A stretch of DNA of 45,370 bases from positions 1 to 45,370 of IMG/VR virus record IMGVR_UViG_3300017758_000017. The stretch is one strand, 5' to 3'. Position numbers and translations under genes: made by a program. Every line of letters starts with the position of its first letter. Positions within the stretch are counted from its first letter, which is position 1. The notes beneath the pieces are model-generated. The model made no database searches. It was not told where the DNA came from and saw only the letters and a program-made list of their open reading frames with translations. Shown piece by piece: positions 32,994 through 40,565 of this stretch. This DNA is from a virus.

Positions 32994-33751
32994 TCGTTTC
33001 AACTTCAAGAGGTCTCTATGACTTGAAAGAAAAAAAATTCATTATAGAAGATAATGGCCCATATTTTGGCGTAGCTAAAGATAGCAATAATTGTATCTAC
33101 GCAGCTAGAAGGGGGACAAGCGATGTAATAATTTTAGATGAAAATTATAAAAAAGTTGGCGTAATTAATACTCCAACTTGCGTGGATGCACACGGCTTAG
33201 AAATTTATAATAATAAAATTTACATTTTATCGACAAAGAGTAATGATATTATTCAAGCCGATTTGCAATCAATGGAGGTAGAAAAAATTTTTAGAAATAC
33301 TGTGGGTGATAAAAATCCACATATGAATAGTGTTGAAAAAATTGGCGATCTTTTATTTATAATGTCTCATAGGGATAACTCTACGAACTCGTCTTGTATT
33401 CATTTGTTTAGTCCTGAAATAAATAGAGCATTCAGATTTTTTAATGATCTTGGCGAGCACTGTCATACAATCAAATATTACAATAGCACTTTCTGGTATT
33501 GCGACTCTTTTAACTCTAGAGTTGCCTCTGTTGACGGAGACAGCATTGAGATTGATTCAAGTCAGCTAGTTAGGGGGATGGCATTGCAAGATAACAAGCT
33601 TTATGTTGGTTTATCTGAAAAAGCTTCAAGAGCAGATCGGCATGACAGCGTTGATGGGGAGGTAGTGGTTTTTGACTTTAAATCAAAAAAATATATCGAA
33701 AGCATAAAAATTAAAAACTGTGGGCAAGTAAATGAAATCCTATTACATTAA
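32990..33751 (+). CDS. Beta-propeller protein of the sugar cassette (TIGR03032-like)
   Basis: 253 residues with about six blades. Blade motifs include FGVAKDSNNCIYAARRG, VDAHGLEIYNNKIYILST, PHMNSVEKIGDLLFIMSHRD, EHCHTIKYYNSTFWYCDSFN and VRGMALQDNKLYVGLSEKAS. The last, with a strand followed by R-G-M-A and VGLS, resembles the TIGR03032/DUF4915 group found beside glycosyltransferases. No catalytic set is evident. It could be a scaffold, a lectin or a modifying lyase. The end overlaps the next gene by 20 bases, so both are read from one message. Confidence 0.6.
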   Translation: MIVSTSRGLYDLKEKKFIIEDNGPYFGVAKDSNNCIYAARRGTSDVIILDENYKKVGVINTPTCVDAHGLEIYNNKIYILSTKSNDIIQADLQSMEVEKIFRNTVGDKNPHMNSVEKIGDLLFIMSHRDNSTNSSCIHLFSPEINRAFRFFNDLGEHCHTIKYYNSTFWYCDSFNSRVASVDGDSIEIDSSQLVRGMALQDNKLYVGLSEKASRADRHDSVDGEVVVFDFKSKKYIESIKIKNCGQVNEILLH

Positions 33752-34412
33752 CCTTGAATCTAGAAAAGACAGGCTGGAAAGTTTTTCAAGTGAGTTTAAA
33801 AAAATTCGAAGTTTATTCGTCGATGGTTGCGATAGAATAGAAGCTATAAAATTTAGTGAAGATAATGTTTCTTATAATAAAGCTGCCTGTTCCGCTTCCC
33901 ATGCTAAAGCAATCAGAAAAGCAATACAACATGGCTCTACCAAATTCACTATTTTTGAAGATGATGTAGTTTTTGACGAATCAAAAACAGAAGATTTTAT
34001 TATATCTCACGATTCTCTGCCAGAAAATTTTGATTTATTTTATTGGGGTTGTGTTTTACAAAAAAGCGGTTCCGTCTACATCCCAGATAAAAACAAGAGA
34101 GGTGCAGAAAATCATTCAGACACTTTGTATAAAGTGAATTCTGCGGGTTCTGCTCATGCAATTACTTATTCTTTAGAGTTTGCTAAATTTTTGGATGAAA
34201 ATCTTTTTCCTAAAAGCTATGATATGACATCATGGGTTGAATGGCAAAAAGAGAACATTTGTTATGATCATTGGTTGAAGTTTCAAGGTTTTAATTTTAA
34301 TTTTTTTAGCCCAAAATTTATCTATGCATCTCAATATGATAATCATTCAGATATAGATGGAAAATTTTCTAATAGAGATGTTGTAATTAAAAATTCATTT
34401 TTAGATATTTAG
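33732..34412 (+). CDS. GT25-family glycosyltransferase
   Basis: 226 residues. It starts MKSYYINLESRKDRLESFSS, the classical opening of GT25 (LPS galactosyltransferase type). It has ACSASHAKAIRKAIQHG at 52-68, and the metal site E76-D77-D78 in FTIFEDDVVF. The segment NFDLFYWGCVLQKSG and a Tyr/Asn-rich C-terminus follow. It should add galactose or a related sugar to the glycan chain. It overlaps the propeller gene and ends one base before the fucosyltransferase. Substrates are inferred only from the family. Confidence 0.78.
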   Translation: MKSYYINLESRKDRLESFSSEFKKIRSLFVDGCDRIEAIKFSEDNVSYNKAACSASHAKAIRKAIQHGSTKFTIFEDDVVFDESKTEDFIISHDSLPENFDLFYWGCVLQKSGSVYIPDKNKRGAENHSDTLYKVNSAGSAHAITYSLEFAKFLDENLFPKSYDMTSWVEWQKENICYDHWLKFQGFNFNFFSPKFIYASQYDNHSDIDGKFSNRDVVIKNSFLDI

Positions 34413-34413
34413 T

Positions 34414-35196
34414 ATGATTACTTGTTTAGATATTTCGAATAGAGCTATTGGAAACGCTCTTTTTAATTATTATTTCTTACTTACGGTTGCAGATAAGACT
34501 GGTTATAAGCCTATTTATCCAGTTTCTCAAGAGTTTATGCATCACTCTGGCCAAAGGATACAACAATTACAATCTGGCTTTAATATTGATATAGATAAGA
34601 TGCCAGTAGATGAGATTAGCAAGCATTTGAAGTATATTTACAGAGAACATCAGGATAATGTTTTCGATGAAGATGTTTTCAATATCAAAGATGACACTAA
34701 TTTTACTGGGTATTTTCAGAATCGAAGATTCTTTAATTTGGACGATAAAAAAAATATTGAATTCAAGGACTCCATAATTGAACAATCACTTTTAGTTCTA
34801 GAAAAACTTGGAGTAGAAGCTAAAGATTTTGTTTCTATTCATGTGAGGAGGGGAGATTATCTAAAAATAGACCAGCACCCCGTTCAAACAATGGACTATT
34901 ATAATAAAGCTGTCGATCAATTCCCAAATCGTAAATTTTTGGTATTTTCTGATGACTATGAATGGATTAAAGACAATTTCGATTCAGAAAGATTTGTATG
35001 TTTCCCAACTCAAGAGGATGCGTTCATAGATTTGTATTGCATGTCGGCTTGTTCTGACAATATAATAGCGAATTCTACATTCTCTTGGTGGGGGGCTTTT
35101 TTAAATAAAAATGTGGACAAGACAATTGTTTACCCTGATAATTGGTTTAAGAGCAAAAGTGCGGAAATATTCCCAGAGGACTGGGTAAGGATATGA
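34414..35196 (+). CDS. GT11-family alpha-1,2-fucosyltransferase
   Basis: 260 residues. The GDP-fucose-binding motif H143-V-R-R-G-D-Y149 is intact. So is the second conserved motif NSTFSWWGAFL near the C-terminus. A preceding GYFQNRRFF and a FSDDYEWIK strand also match GT11. It should transfer fucose from GDP-fucose to a glycan, which needs a GDP-fucose supply: Gmd at 37367 makes the precursor, but no GDP-fucose synthase (fcl) gene is in this window. The stop overlaps the next start as ATGA. Host supply of GDP-fucose is possible. Confidence 0.85.
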   Translation: MITCLDISNRAIGNALFNYYFLLTVADKTGYKPIYPVSQEFMHHSGQRIQQLQSGFNIDIDKMPVDEISKHLKYIYREHQDNVFDEDVFNIKDDTNFTGYFQNRRFFNLDDKKNIEFKDSIIEQSLLVLEKLGVEAKDFVSIHVRRGDYLKIDQHPVQTMDYYNKAVDQFPNRKFLVFSDDYEWIKDNFDSERFVCFPTQEDAFIDLYCMSACSDNIIANSTFSWWGAFLNKNVDKTIVYPDNWFKSKSAEIFPEDWVRI

Positions 35197-35606
35197 AAAA
35201 AATAAAAAATAAAAATGGGGATGTATTGCACATCATCTATAGATTATCAGAACTAGAAGACCTAGATTTTAGAGAGGATATTTCGGATGAGTCTGAATTC
35301 CTGCAACTTGCCGCAATTAAAATCCCAGATAACCATAAATTTCGGGGACACAAACACCTAACTCTTCCTAGAGAAACAAACATCACCCAAGAATGTTGGG
35401 TGGTTGTTAAAGGTAAAGTCAAAACATTCCATTATGATGAAGACGATAATCTCTTAGAAGAAAACATTTTGGAGGTTGGTGACGCGACTATAACTTTCAG
35501 AGGAGGTCATAATTATCAGGCTCTTGAAGAAGGTGCGCTAGTTTACGAAATAAAAACTGGCCCTTATATGGGGCAAGCAAAAGATAAAACATTTATTAAT
35601 GATTAA
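35193..35606 (+). CDS. Cupin-fold protein (WxcM/FdtA-like position)
   Basis: 137 residues, jelly-roll fold. FRGHKHLTLPRETNITQECW and the hydrophobic VVVKGKVKTFHYDE strand, then GDATITFRGGHNYQALEEGA and TGPY, give two cupin motifs. The histidines in GHKH and GGH could bind a metal. In sugar loci such cupins act as ketoisomerases or epimerases of nucleotide sugars. The context (between the fucosyltransferase and methyltransferases) supports sugar modification, but the exact reaction cannot be read. It overlaps the next gene by eight bases. Confidence 0.6.
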   Translation: MKKIKNKNGDVLHIIYRLSELEDLDFREDISDESEFLQLAAIKIPDNHKFRGHKHLTLPRETNITQECWVVVKGKVKTFHYDEDDNLLEENILEVGDATITFRGGHNYQALEEGALVYEIKTGPYMGQAKDKTFIND

Positions 35607-36156
35607 GTTAAATTTAGGCTGCGGCCCTACCAACTTTGGAGATGAATGGATTCATATTGATTCTGGTGACTACGATCACTTGGATTTGAAATTTAACTCT
35701 ATTACTAATTTACGTTGGGAATCAAATTCTGTAGATGTTATTTATGCTTCTCACGTTTTAGAATATTTCGATAGACAAGAAGCTTTAGAGATTTTATCCG
35801 AATGGAAAAGGGTTCTTAAAAAAGGGGGGACTCTTCGATTAGCTGTTCCAGATTTTGATGTGATGTCTAGGCTGTATCAAGATGGAGAGTATCCATTAGA
35901 TAGATTTCTTGGGCCTTTGTATGGCAAGATGGTAATGTCAGATAAAATAATTTATCACAAGACAGTCTACGACTTTGATTCAATAAGTAAGATTCTTAGT
36001 GAGGAAATTGGATTTAATTCTGTTAAGCGTTATAATTGGAGGGATACGGATCATTCTCATATTGATGATTGCTCTCAAGCGTATTTGCCCCATATGGACA
36101 AAGATAATGGAACCTTAATAAGTTTAAATGTAGAATGTAAAAAATGGACAAGTTAA
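35599..36156 (+). CDS. SAM-dependent methyltransferase (class I)
   Basis: 185 residues. Motif I is LNLGCGPTNFGDEWIHIDSG, followed by SVDVIYASHVLEYFDRQEAL, the motif after strand 4. KRVLKKGGTLRLAVPDFDVM completes the Rossmann-like core. It is a short single-domain enzyme of the type that methylates sugars or glycan ends. The following FkbM-type enzyme overlaps its end by 13 bases, so two methyltransferases are made together. The target is unknown. Confidence 0.8.
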   Translation: MIKLNLGCGPTNFGDEWIHIDSGDYDHLDLKFNSITNLRWESNSVDVIYASHVLEYFDRQEALEILSEWKRVLKKGGTLRLAVPDFDVMSRLYQDGEYPLDRFLGPLYGKMVMSDKIIYHKTVYDFDSISKILSEEIGFNSVKRYNWRDTDHSHIDDCSQAYLPHMDKDNGTLISLNVECKKWTS

Positions 36157-36779
36157 CGAAAAATTTAATAAAAGATCTTATTGGCAAGAATGATCCTATC
36201 ATATTGGAGGTTGGGTCTTATGATGGTGAAGATAGTCTTGAAATGTTAAAGTTAATGCCTCAAGCGGAAATTTATGCCTTTGAAGCTGATCCGACATCAA
36301 TTCAACATTTTAAAGATTTAGATCATCCAGAAAAAATTGTTTTAGTAGAAAAGGCGGTAGGTAAAGAAGATGGTTATATTGATTGGTATCCTAGCCAAAC
36401 CAATAACGGGGAACGTTGGTCTTTATCAAGCTCTCTTAAAAAACCATTAAATCATTTGAGAAACTACCCAACTGTTTCATTTAAAACAGATCCAGATAAA
36501 GTAGAGTGTGTTAAATTAGACTCTTGGTCTCAAGAAAATATTGGAGAAAGTATTATAGATTTTATCTGGTGTGATGTGAATGGAGCGGAAGAAGAAATGA
36601 TTCTGGGGGCTATCGAAACCCTTCAAAACAAAACAAGATACTTTTACACAGAGTGTTTTGATACAGAACTTTGGGAAGGGCAAGTAAATACCAAATGGAT
36701 TCTTGAAACTTTAGATAATTTTGAGTTTCTTGGAAAGTATGGCCACAATATTCTTCTTAAAAATAAAACCTTAGAATGA
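36144..36779 (+). CDS. FkbM-family methyltransferase
   Basis: 211 residues. ILEVGSYDGEDSLEMLKLMP (motif I), EIYAFEADPTSIQHF, KVECVKLDSW and then IDFIWCDVNGAEEEMILGAI match the FkbM family, which O-methylates sugars of surface glycans. The protein is complete but lacks an N-terminal extension seen in some relatives. Its stop overlaps the next start as ATGA. Together with the previous methyltransferase it suggests a methylated sugar in the phage-determined glycan. Confidence 0.82.
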   Translation: MDKLTKNLIKDLIGKNDPIILEVGSYDGEDSLEMLKLMPQAEIYAFEADPTSIQHFKDLDHPEKIVLVEKAVGKEDGYIDWYPSQTNNGERWSLSSSLKKPLNHLRNYPTVSFKTDPDKVECVKLDSWSQENIGESIIDFIWCDVNGAEEEMILGAIETLQNKTRYFYTECFDTELWEGQVNTKWILETLDNFEFLGKYGHNILLKNKTLE

Positions 36780-37360
36780 AGCAAGTAAAAGACTTTGAGG
36801 ATAAGGTGGCTAAGTTTTTCGGAGCTAAGTATGCTGTAGCTGTAGATAGCTGCACACATGGCTTGGAACTTTGTTTGAGAATGCAAAACATTAAAGAGCT
36901 TTGCGTTCCTAAGAGAACATATATTTCAGTTCCTTTTTTAGCAAATAAATTAGGTATTCCACTCAAATGGAAGGAAGAGTCATGGCAAGATTACTATTTT
37001 ATTGAAGGGACAAATATTGCTGATGCAGCAGTTCTTTGGCGCAAGGGTAGTTATGTCCCAAATACATTTATGTGTTTGAGCTTCCAATTTCAAAAACATC
37101 TTAGTCTTGGGAGAGGTGGTATGATTCTAACCGACAACAAACAAGCCTCCGAAGATTTAAAGAAAATGTCTTATGATGGGAGGTTGCCAGATGTCCCTTG
37201 GAGAGATCAGGACATATCTAGTTTTGGGTATCATTATTACATGACCCCAGAGACAGCTCAAATAGGGTTAGATAAATTAGAGGACGCTATTAATACTAAA
37301 CCCAAAAAATGGGTTATAAATGATTGGCCAGACTTGACAAAGATGAAAGTTTTTCTATAA
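36776..37360 (+). CDS. Miniature DegT/DnrJ-type aminotransferase
   Basis: 194 residues, about half the usual 370. The PLP-enzyme core is still readable: FEDKVAKFFGAKYAVAVDSC at the start, then TNIADAAVLW where D83 would touch the PLP ring. LSFQFQKHLSLGRGGMILTD has K107 as the likely PLP lysine. The small C-terminal domain is missing after GYHYYMTPETAQIGLDKL. It could convert a 4-keto sugar, such as the Gmd product, to a 4-amino sugar as PerA does. The reduced size could mean a degenerate or partner-dependent enzyme. Its last 27 bases hold the promoter of gmd. Confidence 0.68.
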   Translation: MKQVKDFEDKVAKFFGAKYAVAVDSCTHGLELCLRMQNIKELCVPKRTYISVPFLANKLGIPLKWKEESWQDYYFIEGTNIADAAVLWRKGSYVPNTFMCLSFQFQKHLSLGRGGMILTDNKQASEDLKKMSYDGRLPDVPWRDQDISSFGYHYYMTPETAQIGLDKLEDAINTKPKKWVINDWPDLTKMKVFL

Positions 37361-37361
37361 T
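37334..37361 (+). promoter_or_regulatory. Consensus sigma-70 promoter before gmd
   Basis: TTGACA at 37334-37339 and TATAAT at 37356-37361 are both exact consensus hexamers, 16 bases apart. The ATG of gmd is at 37367, so transcription would start at about the start codon and the message would be leaderless or nearly so. It lies inside the end of the aminotransferase gene and would supply gmd and the replication genes early. Confidence 0.75.
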
Positions 37362-37366
37362 AAGGC

Positions 37367-38362
37367 ATGAAGAAAAAAGCTCTTATTACTGGCATCTCAG
37401 GTCAAGACGGAAGTTACTTGGCAGAGTTACTCTTAGAAAAAGATTACGAAGTTTATGGATTTATTAGGCGGCATTCTCTAGCTAGCACTCAAGAAACTAG
37501 GGTTGATCATCTAGTCAGCAAAGGTCTAGTTAAAACTGATTATGCTGATCTTTTAGATAATTCCTCTATAAATCGTTTGATGGGTCTTATTCGACCAGAT
37601 GAGATTTACAATCTTGCAGCTCAAAGCCACGTTAGAGTCAGCTTTGATGTTCCTCAATTTACTTTGCAAACAAATATGATAGGAACTCTGAACATGCTTG
37701 AAGCATATCGTTTCTGTTGCCCAGAAGCTAAATTTTATCAAGCGAGTTCTTCTGAGATGTTCGGTAATGAGATCGATGAAGATGGGTTTCAAAGAGAAAC
37801 TACTCAAATGAAGCCTGTTAGTCCTTATGGGTGTTCTAAGTTAGCTGCTCATTGTATCGTAAGAAATTATCGTAATTCTTATAATTTGTTTGCTTCTAAC
37901 GGCATTTTATTTAATCACGAGTCCCCTCGTAGGGGAGAAAACTTTGTTACCGCAAAAATAGCTAAAGCTGTAGCAGCAATCCACTTGGGATTACAGGAGG
38001 ATTTGGTTCTAGGAAATTTGGAATCTTATAGGGACTGGGGTCATTCTAAAGATTATGTAAAAGCAATGCATGCTATTTTGCAGCACCACGAACCAGAAGA
38101 TTTTGTTATTTCTTCAATGCAGACTCATTCTGTTAGGGATTTTTGCGAGGAAGCATTTGGTTTTGTTGATCTAGATTACAAGGATTTTGTTAAGAGCGAT
38201 CCGAAGTTTTATAGGCCAGAAGAGTTGAAAAAGCTAAAGGGCGACTCGTCTAGAGCTAGAAAAACTCTTAATTGGGAGCCAGAATTTGACTTTAAAGGCT
38301 TGGTTGCAGATATGGTTTCTTACTGGATTAATGAATTATCTGTTGACAACAATCAAAATTAG
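37367..38362 (+). CDS. gmd: GDP-mannose 4,6-dehydratase
   Basis: 331 residues, normal length. Makes GDP-4-keto-6-deoxymannose, precursor of GDP-fucose and GDP-perosamine. G9-x-x-G12-x-x-G15 in ITGISGQDGSYLAELLL binds NADP; the catalytic set is seen in QASSSEMFG with S128 and E130, and in the Y154-x-x-x-K158 pair of VSPYGCSKLAAH. FNHESPRRGENFVTAKIAKA and NLESYRDWGHSKDYVKAM match the sugar-binding part. It should feed the fucosyltransferase and/or the aminotransferase of the cassette. It has its own consensus promoter. Confidence 0.95.
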   Translation: MKKKALITGISGQDGSYLAELLLEKDYEVYGFIRRHSLASTQETRVDHLVSKGLVKTDYADLLDNSSINRLMGLIRPDEIYNLAAQSHVRVSFDVPQFTLQTNMIGTLNMLEAYRFCCPEAKFYQASSSEMFGNEIDEDGFQRETTQMKPVSPYGCSKLAAHCIVRNYRNSYNLFASNGILFNHESPRRGENFVTAKIAKAVAAIHLGLQEDLVLGNLESYRDWGHSKDYVKAMHAILQHHEPEDFVISSMQTHSVRDFCEEAFGFVDLDYKDFVKSDPKFYRPEELKKLKGDSSRARKTLNWEPEFDFKGLVADMVSYWINELSVDNNQN

Positions 38363-38376
38363 ATTAAGGTTCCTTT

Positions 38377-38823
38377 ATGCCGAGGGGTAAAAAGGAATGT
38401 CCAAAGTGTTCTGCTTTGTGTTCTAGCCGAGCTTTAGAGTGTGAGTGTGGGTTTATATTTAAAAACCACAAAAAAACACCCAAAAAGCCTACTTATTTTA
38501 GAGAGAGGCAGCAGTTTATAAAGAGGATGCTGAATAATCAGCCTTCAACGAATTACAAGCTGGATATGATCACAGCTACGAAGGTTTTCAAGCGCTTTGA
38601 AAATGATGCTGATTTTTTGTTGAAGGTTAAGCCTCCATTTAAGTTTGATGGGTCAATAAAATATTTTTTAACCAAAGATGGATTAGAATACTTAGACAAG
38701 AAGCTCAGAGAATTTTACTACAAGCCAAAAAACTCCGAAAAAATGGTTGACCATAGGCTCAAATTCGGAGAAGATATATTGATCGAAAAAAGAAAAACCC
38801 TGAGAGATTTTTTAGATGAGTAA
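38377..38823 (+). CDS. Zinc-ribbon protein, function unknown
   Basis: 148 residues. The first 30 residues carry a C-x-x-C ... C-x-C ribbon (CPKCSALCSSRALECECG), followed by a basic stretch and helices (RERQQFIKRMLNNQP, then DMITATKVFKRFENDADFLL). The KPPFKFDGSIKYFLTKDGLEYL segment could contact DNA. It lies directly upstream of the UvsX gene and overlaps it by eight bases, so a recombination or replication accessory role is likely but unproved. A small AAGG lies before the ATG. Confidence 0.6.
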   Translation: MPRGKKECPKCSALCSSRALECECGFIFKNHKKTPKKPTYFRERQQFIKRMLNNQPSTNYKLDMITATKVFKRFENDADFLLKVKPPFKFDGSIKYFLTKDGLEYLDKKLREFYYKPKNSEKMVDHRLKFGEDILIEKRKTLRDFLDE

Positions 38824-39943
38824 GAAAAGCGCAAAAGAAACAATCGGCACTTCGCAATTTATGTCGAAGTTTTTTAAGAGTAACAAAGAGTTTCATTACA
38901 ATTATGAAGATACTGCGAAGCCTTATATAGTTTCGACTGGTTCTTTGATTTTAGACCAGTTTATTGGTGGTGGTCTTGGAGCTGGTTTGCAGCGTTTTAT
39001 CGGCTGCAATGAAGGAGGTAAAACAAACGAGGCTCTTCATGTTATGAAGAACATGCTTGAGACAGTAGAGAAAACCAAGGGTCTTTATATTAAAGCAGAG
39101 GGTCGCCTATCAGGAGACATCCAAAAGCGTTCTGGATTGAAGTTTGTGACTGACCCAGAAGATTGGGAAGTCGGCACTTGCCTTGTTTGGGAGTGCAATA
39201 TTTATGATGTAGTTTTCGATGGTCTTAGAGAACTACTAAAGAATAACCCAGATAAAGAAAAATTTTGCATTGTCATCGACAGTATGGATGGCTTGATTCC
39301 TAAATCTGACCTAGAGAAGACTACCAGTGACGCAGCAAAAGTTGCAGCAGGTGCATCTTTAACTTCAGATTTCTTAAAGCGAGTTAGTCTTGGGATGGGT
39401 AAATTTGGTCACATGTGCATTATGATCTCTCAGGTTCGGTCAACTATTAAGACGAGTCAGTATGCAGCTAGTGATCCAAACAACCAAACCAATTCTAGCG
39501 GTGGCAATGCAGCACTTCACTATCCAGACTGGATCATTAACTTCGAAAAGAGAAATCAGGCCGACTTGATCTTGCAAGACCAAAAGGCAAGGCCAAGCCC
39601 AGAGAATCCAATCATTGGGCATTATGCCAAGGTTCATATTCAAAAGTCTACGAATGAGAGCACAGGGATGCGTATCCGCTATCCAATTAAGCATGGTCGA
39701 TCTGATGGAAAGTCTATCTGGATTGAGCGTGAGATTATTGAAATGCTGCTAATGTGGAACTTTATTGAGAAGTCAGCTTCTTGGTTTAAGTTTGATGAGG
39801 AGTTGATCAAATATCTTGACGATAGAGGCATTGAACTTCAGGAGAAGTATCAAGGAATGAAGGCTTTGTATGATCTCTTGGAGAGCAACGAAGAGGTGAC
39901 AAAAGCAATGCACTTATTTATTGCTGAAAACGTTTTCGCATGA
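38816..39943 (+). CDS. uvsX: UvsX/RecA-like recombinase
   Basis: 375 residues, close to T4 UvsX length. Walker A G63-C-N-E-G-G-K-T70 and Walker B in KFCIVIDSMDGLIP are intact. The L2 region GGNAALHYPDWI (with NSSGGN before it) matches RecA-type DNA-binding loops. GKFGHMCIMISQVRSTIKTS is the usual adjacent strand. It should form a filament on single-stranded DNA, coated by the SSB-like protein, and drive recombination-dependent replication and repair. ATGA overlap with the next gene. The C-terminal third (from about 300) is helical as in UvsX. Confidence 0.88.
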   Translation: MSKKSAKETIGTSQFMSKFFKSNKEFHYNYEDTAKPYIVSTGSLILDQFIGGGLGAGLQRFIGCNEGGKTNEALHVMKNMLETVEKTKGLYIKAEGRLSGDIQKRSGLKFVTDPEDWEVGTCLVWECNIYDVVFDGLRELLKNNPDKEKFCIVIDSMDGLIPKSDLEKTTSDAAKVAAGASLTSDFLKRVSLGMGKFGHMCIMISQVRSTIKTSQYAASDPNNQTNSSGGNAALHYPDWIINFEKRNQADLILQDQKARPSPENPIIGHYAKVHIQKSTNESTGMRIRYPIKHGRSDGKSIWIEREIIEMLLMWNFIEKSASWFKFDEELIKYLDDRGIELQEKYQGMKALYDLLESNEEVTKAMHLFIAENVFA

Positions 39944-40347
39944 TCTTTTTAACGACAACTGGTCGGGAACAAAAGCTCAAAAACTCTACAAAGTATTTAA
40001 TTGATTGGGACAAAAAGTGTCGGAGTAAGCTTCAAAAAAAAGTTAAAGATCTCTTATATTCAAATTGGGTTTCTGATGTTGTTTTCGAGGAGCTTCCCGT
40101 TCTTGGGACACGAATGACATTAGACTTTTACAACGCAAATAAAAAACTTGCAGTAGAGGTGGATGGTAATCAACATTACAAATACAACAAGTTCTTCCAC
40201 TCAAACTCTAGGCAAAATTTCCTTTCTCAATTGCAGAGAGATGAGAAAAAGGAGTATTTTTGTGAAATTAACCAAATTAAGCTTGTCAGAATATTGGAAA
40301 GGGATACCATTGACGAGGAGCTTCTAAGAGCATTAGACATTATATGA
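39940..40347 (+). CDS. PD-(D/E)XK endonuclease (DUF559/VSR-like)
   Basis: 135 residues, compact nuclease fold. The active-site set is readable: MTLDFYNANKKLAVEVDGNQ gives D, then the E-V-D-G-x-Q-H motif (with H just after Q), and QRDEKKEYFCEINQIKLVRI gives the later basic residues. The layout is like very short patch repair or DUF559-type nucleases, often with phage recombinases. It may cut recombination intermediates, mismatches or host DNA. A free-standing homing nuclease is less likely because the gene is embedded with ATGA overlaps on both sides. Confidence 0.68.
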   Translation: MIFLTTTGREQKLKNSTKYLIDWDKKCRSKLQKKVKDLLYSNWVSDVVFEELPVLGTRMTLDFYNANKKLAVEVDGNQHYKYNKFFHSNSRQNFLSQLQRDEKKEYFCEINQIKLVRILERDTIDEELLRALDII

Positions 40348-40565
40348 ACAATTTTGACAAAACGGATAATACGTTACCTATAAGCATTCTAACGAAGCTT
40401 TTTGATTGCACGGGTTCTGGGAGTGGAGGAAACAAGGGATTCTTCCTTTATTACATTAATGATGCGGGTCAACCTACTTTTGCAACCAAGACAGAAAATA
40501 CTTGTGTCGATATGGCTTTGAGTAAGTTGGTAGAAATTTCTTTGGACGAGGGGGGTAATCGATGA
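40344..40565 (+). CDS. Small hypothetical protein between nuclease and helicase
   Basis: 73 residues. It contains GSGSGGNKGFFLYYINDAGQ, a Gly-rich turn followed by aromatic strand residues, and a helix CVDMALSKLVEISLDEG. No family is recognised. It is coded in the replication operon with ATGA overlaps at both ends, so a small accessory protein for helicase or primase is possible. A GGGGGG run near its end acts as the ribosome site of the helicase gene. Confidence 0.55.
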   Translation: MNNFDKTDNTLPISILTKLFDCTGSGSGGNKGFFLYYINDAGQPTFATKTENTCVDMALSKLVEISLDEGGNR

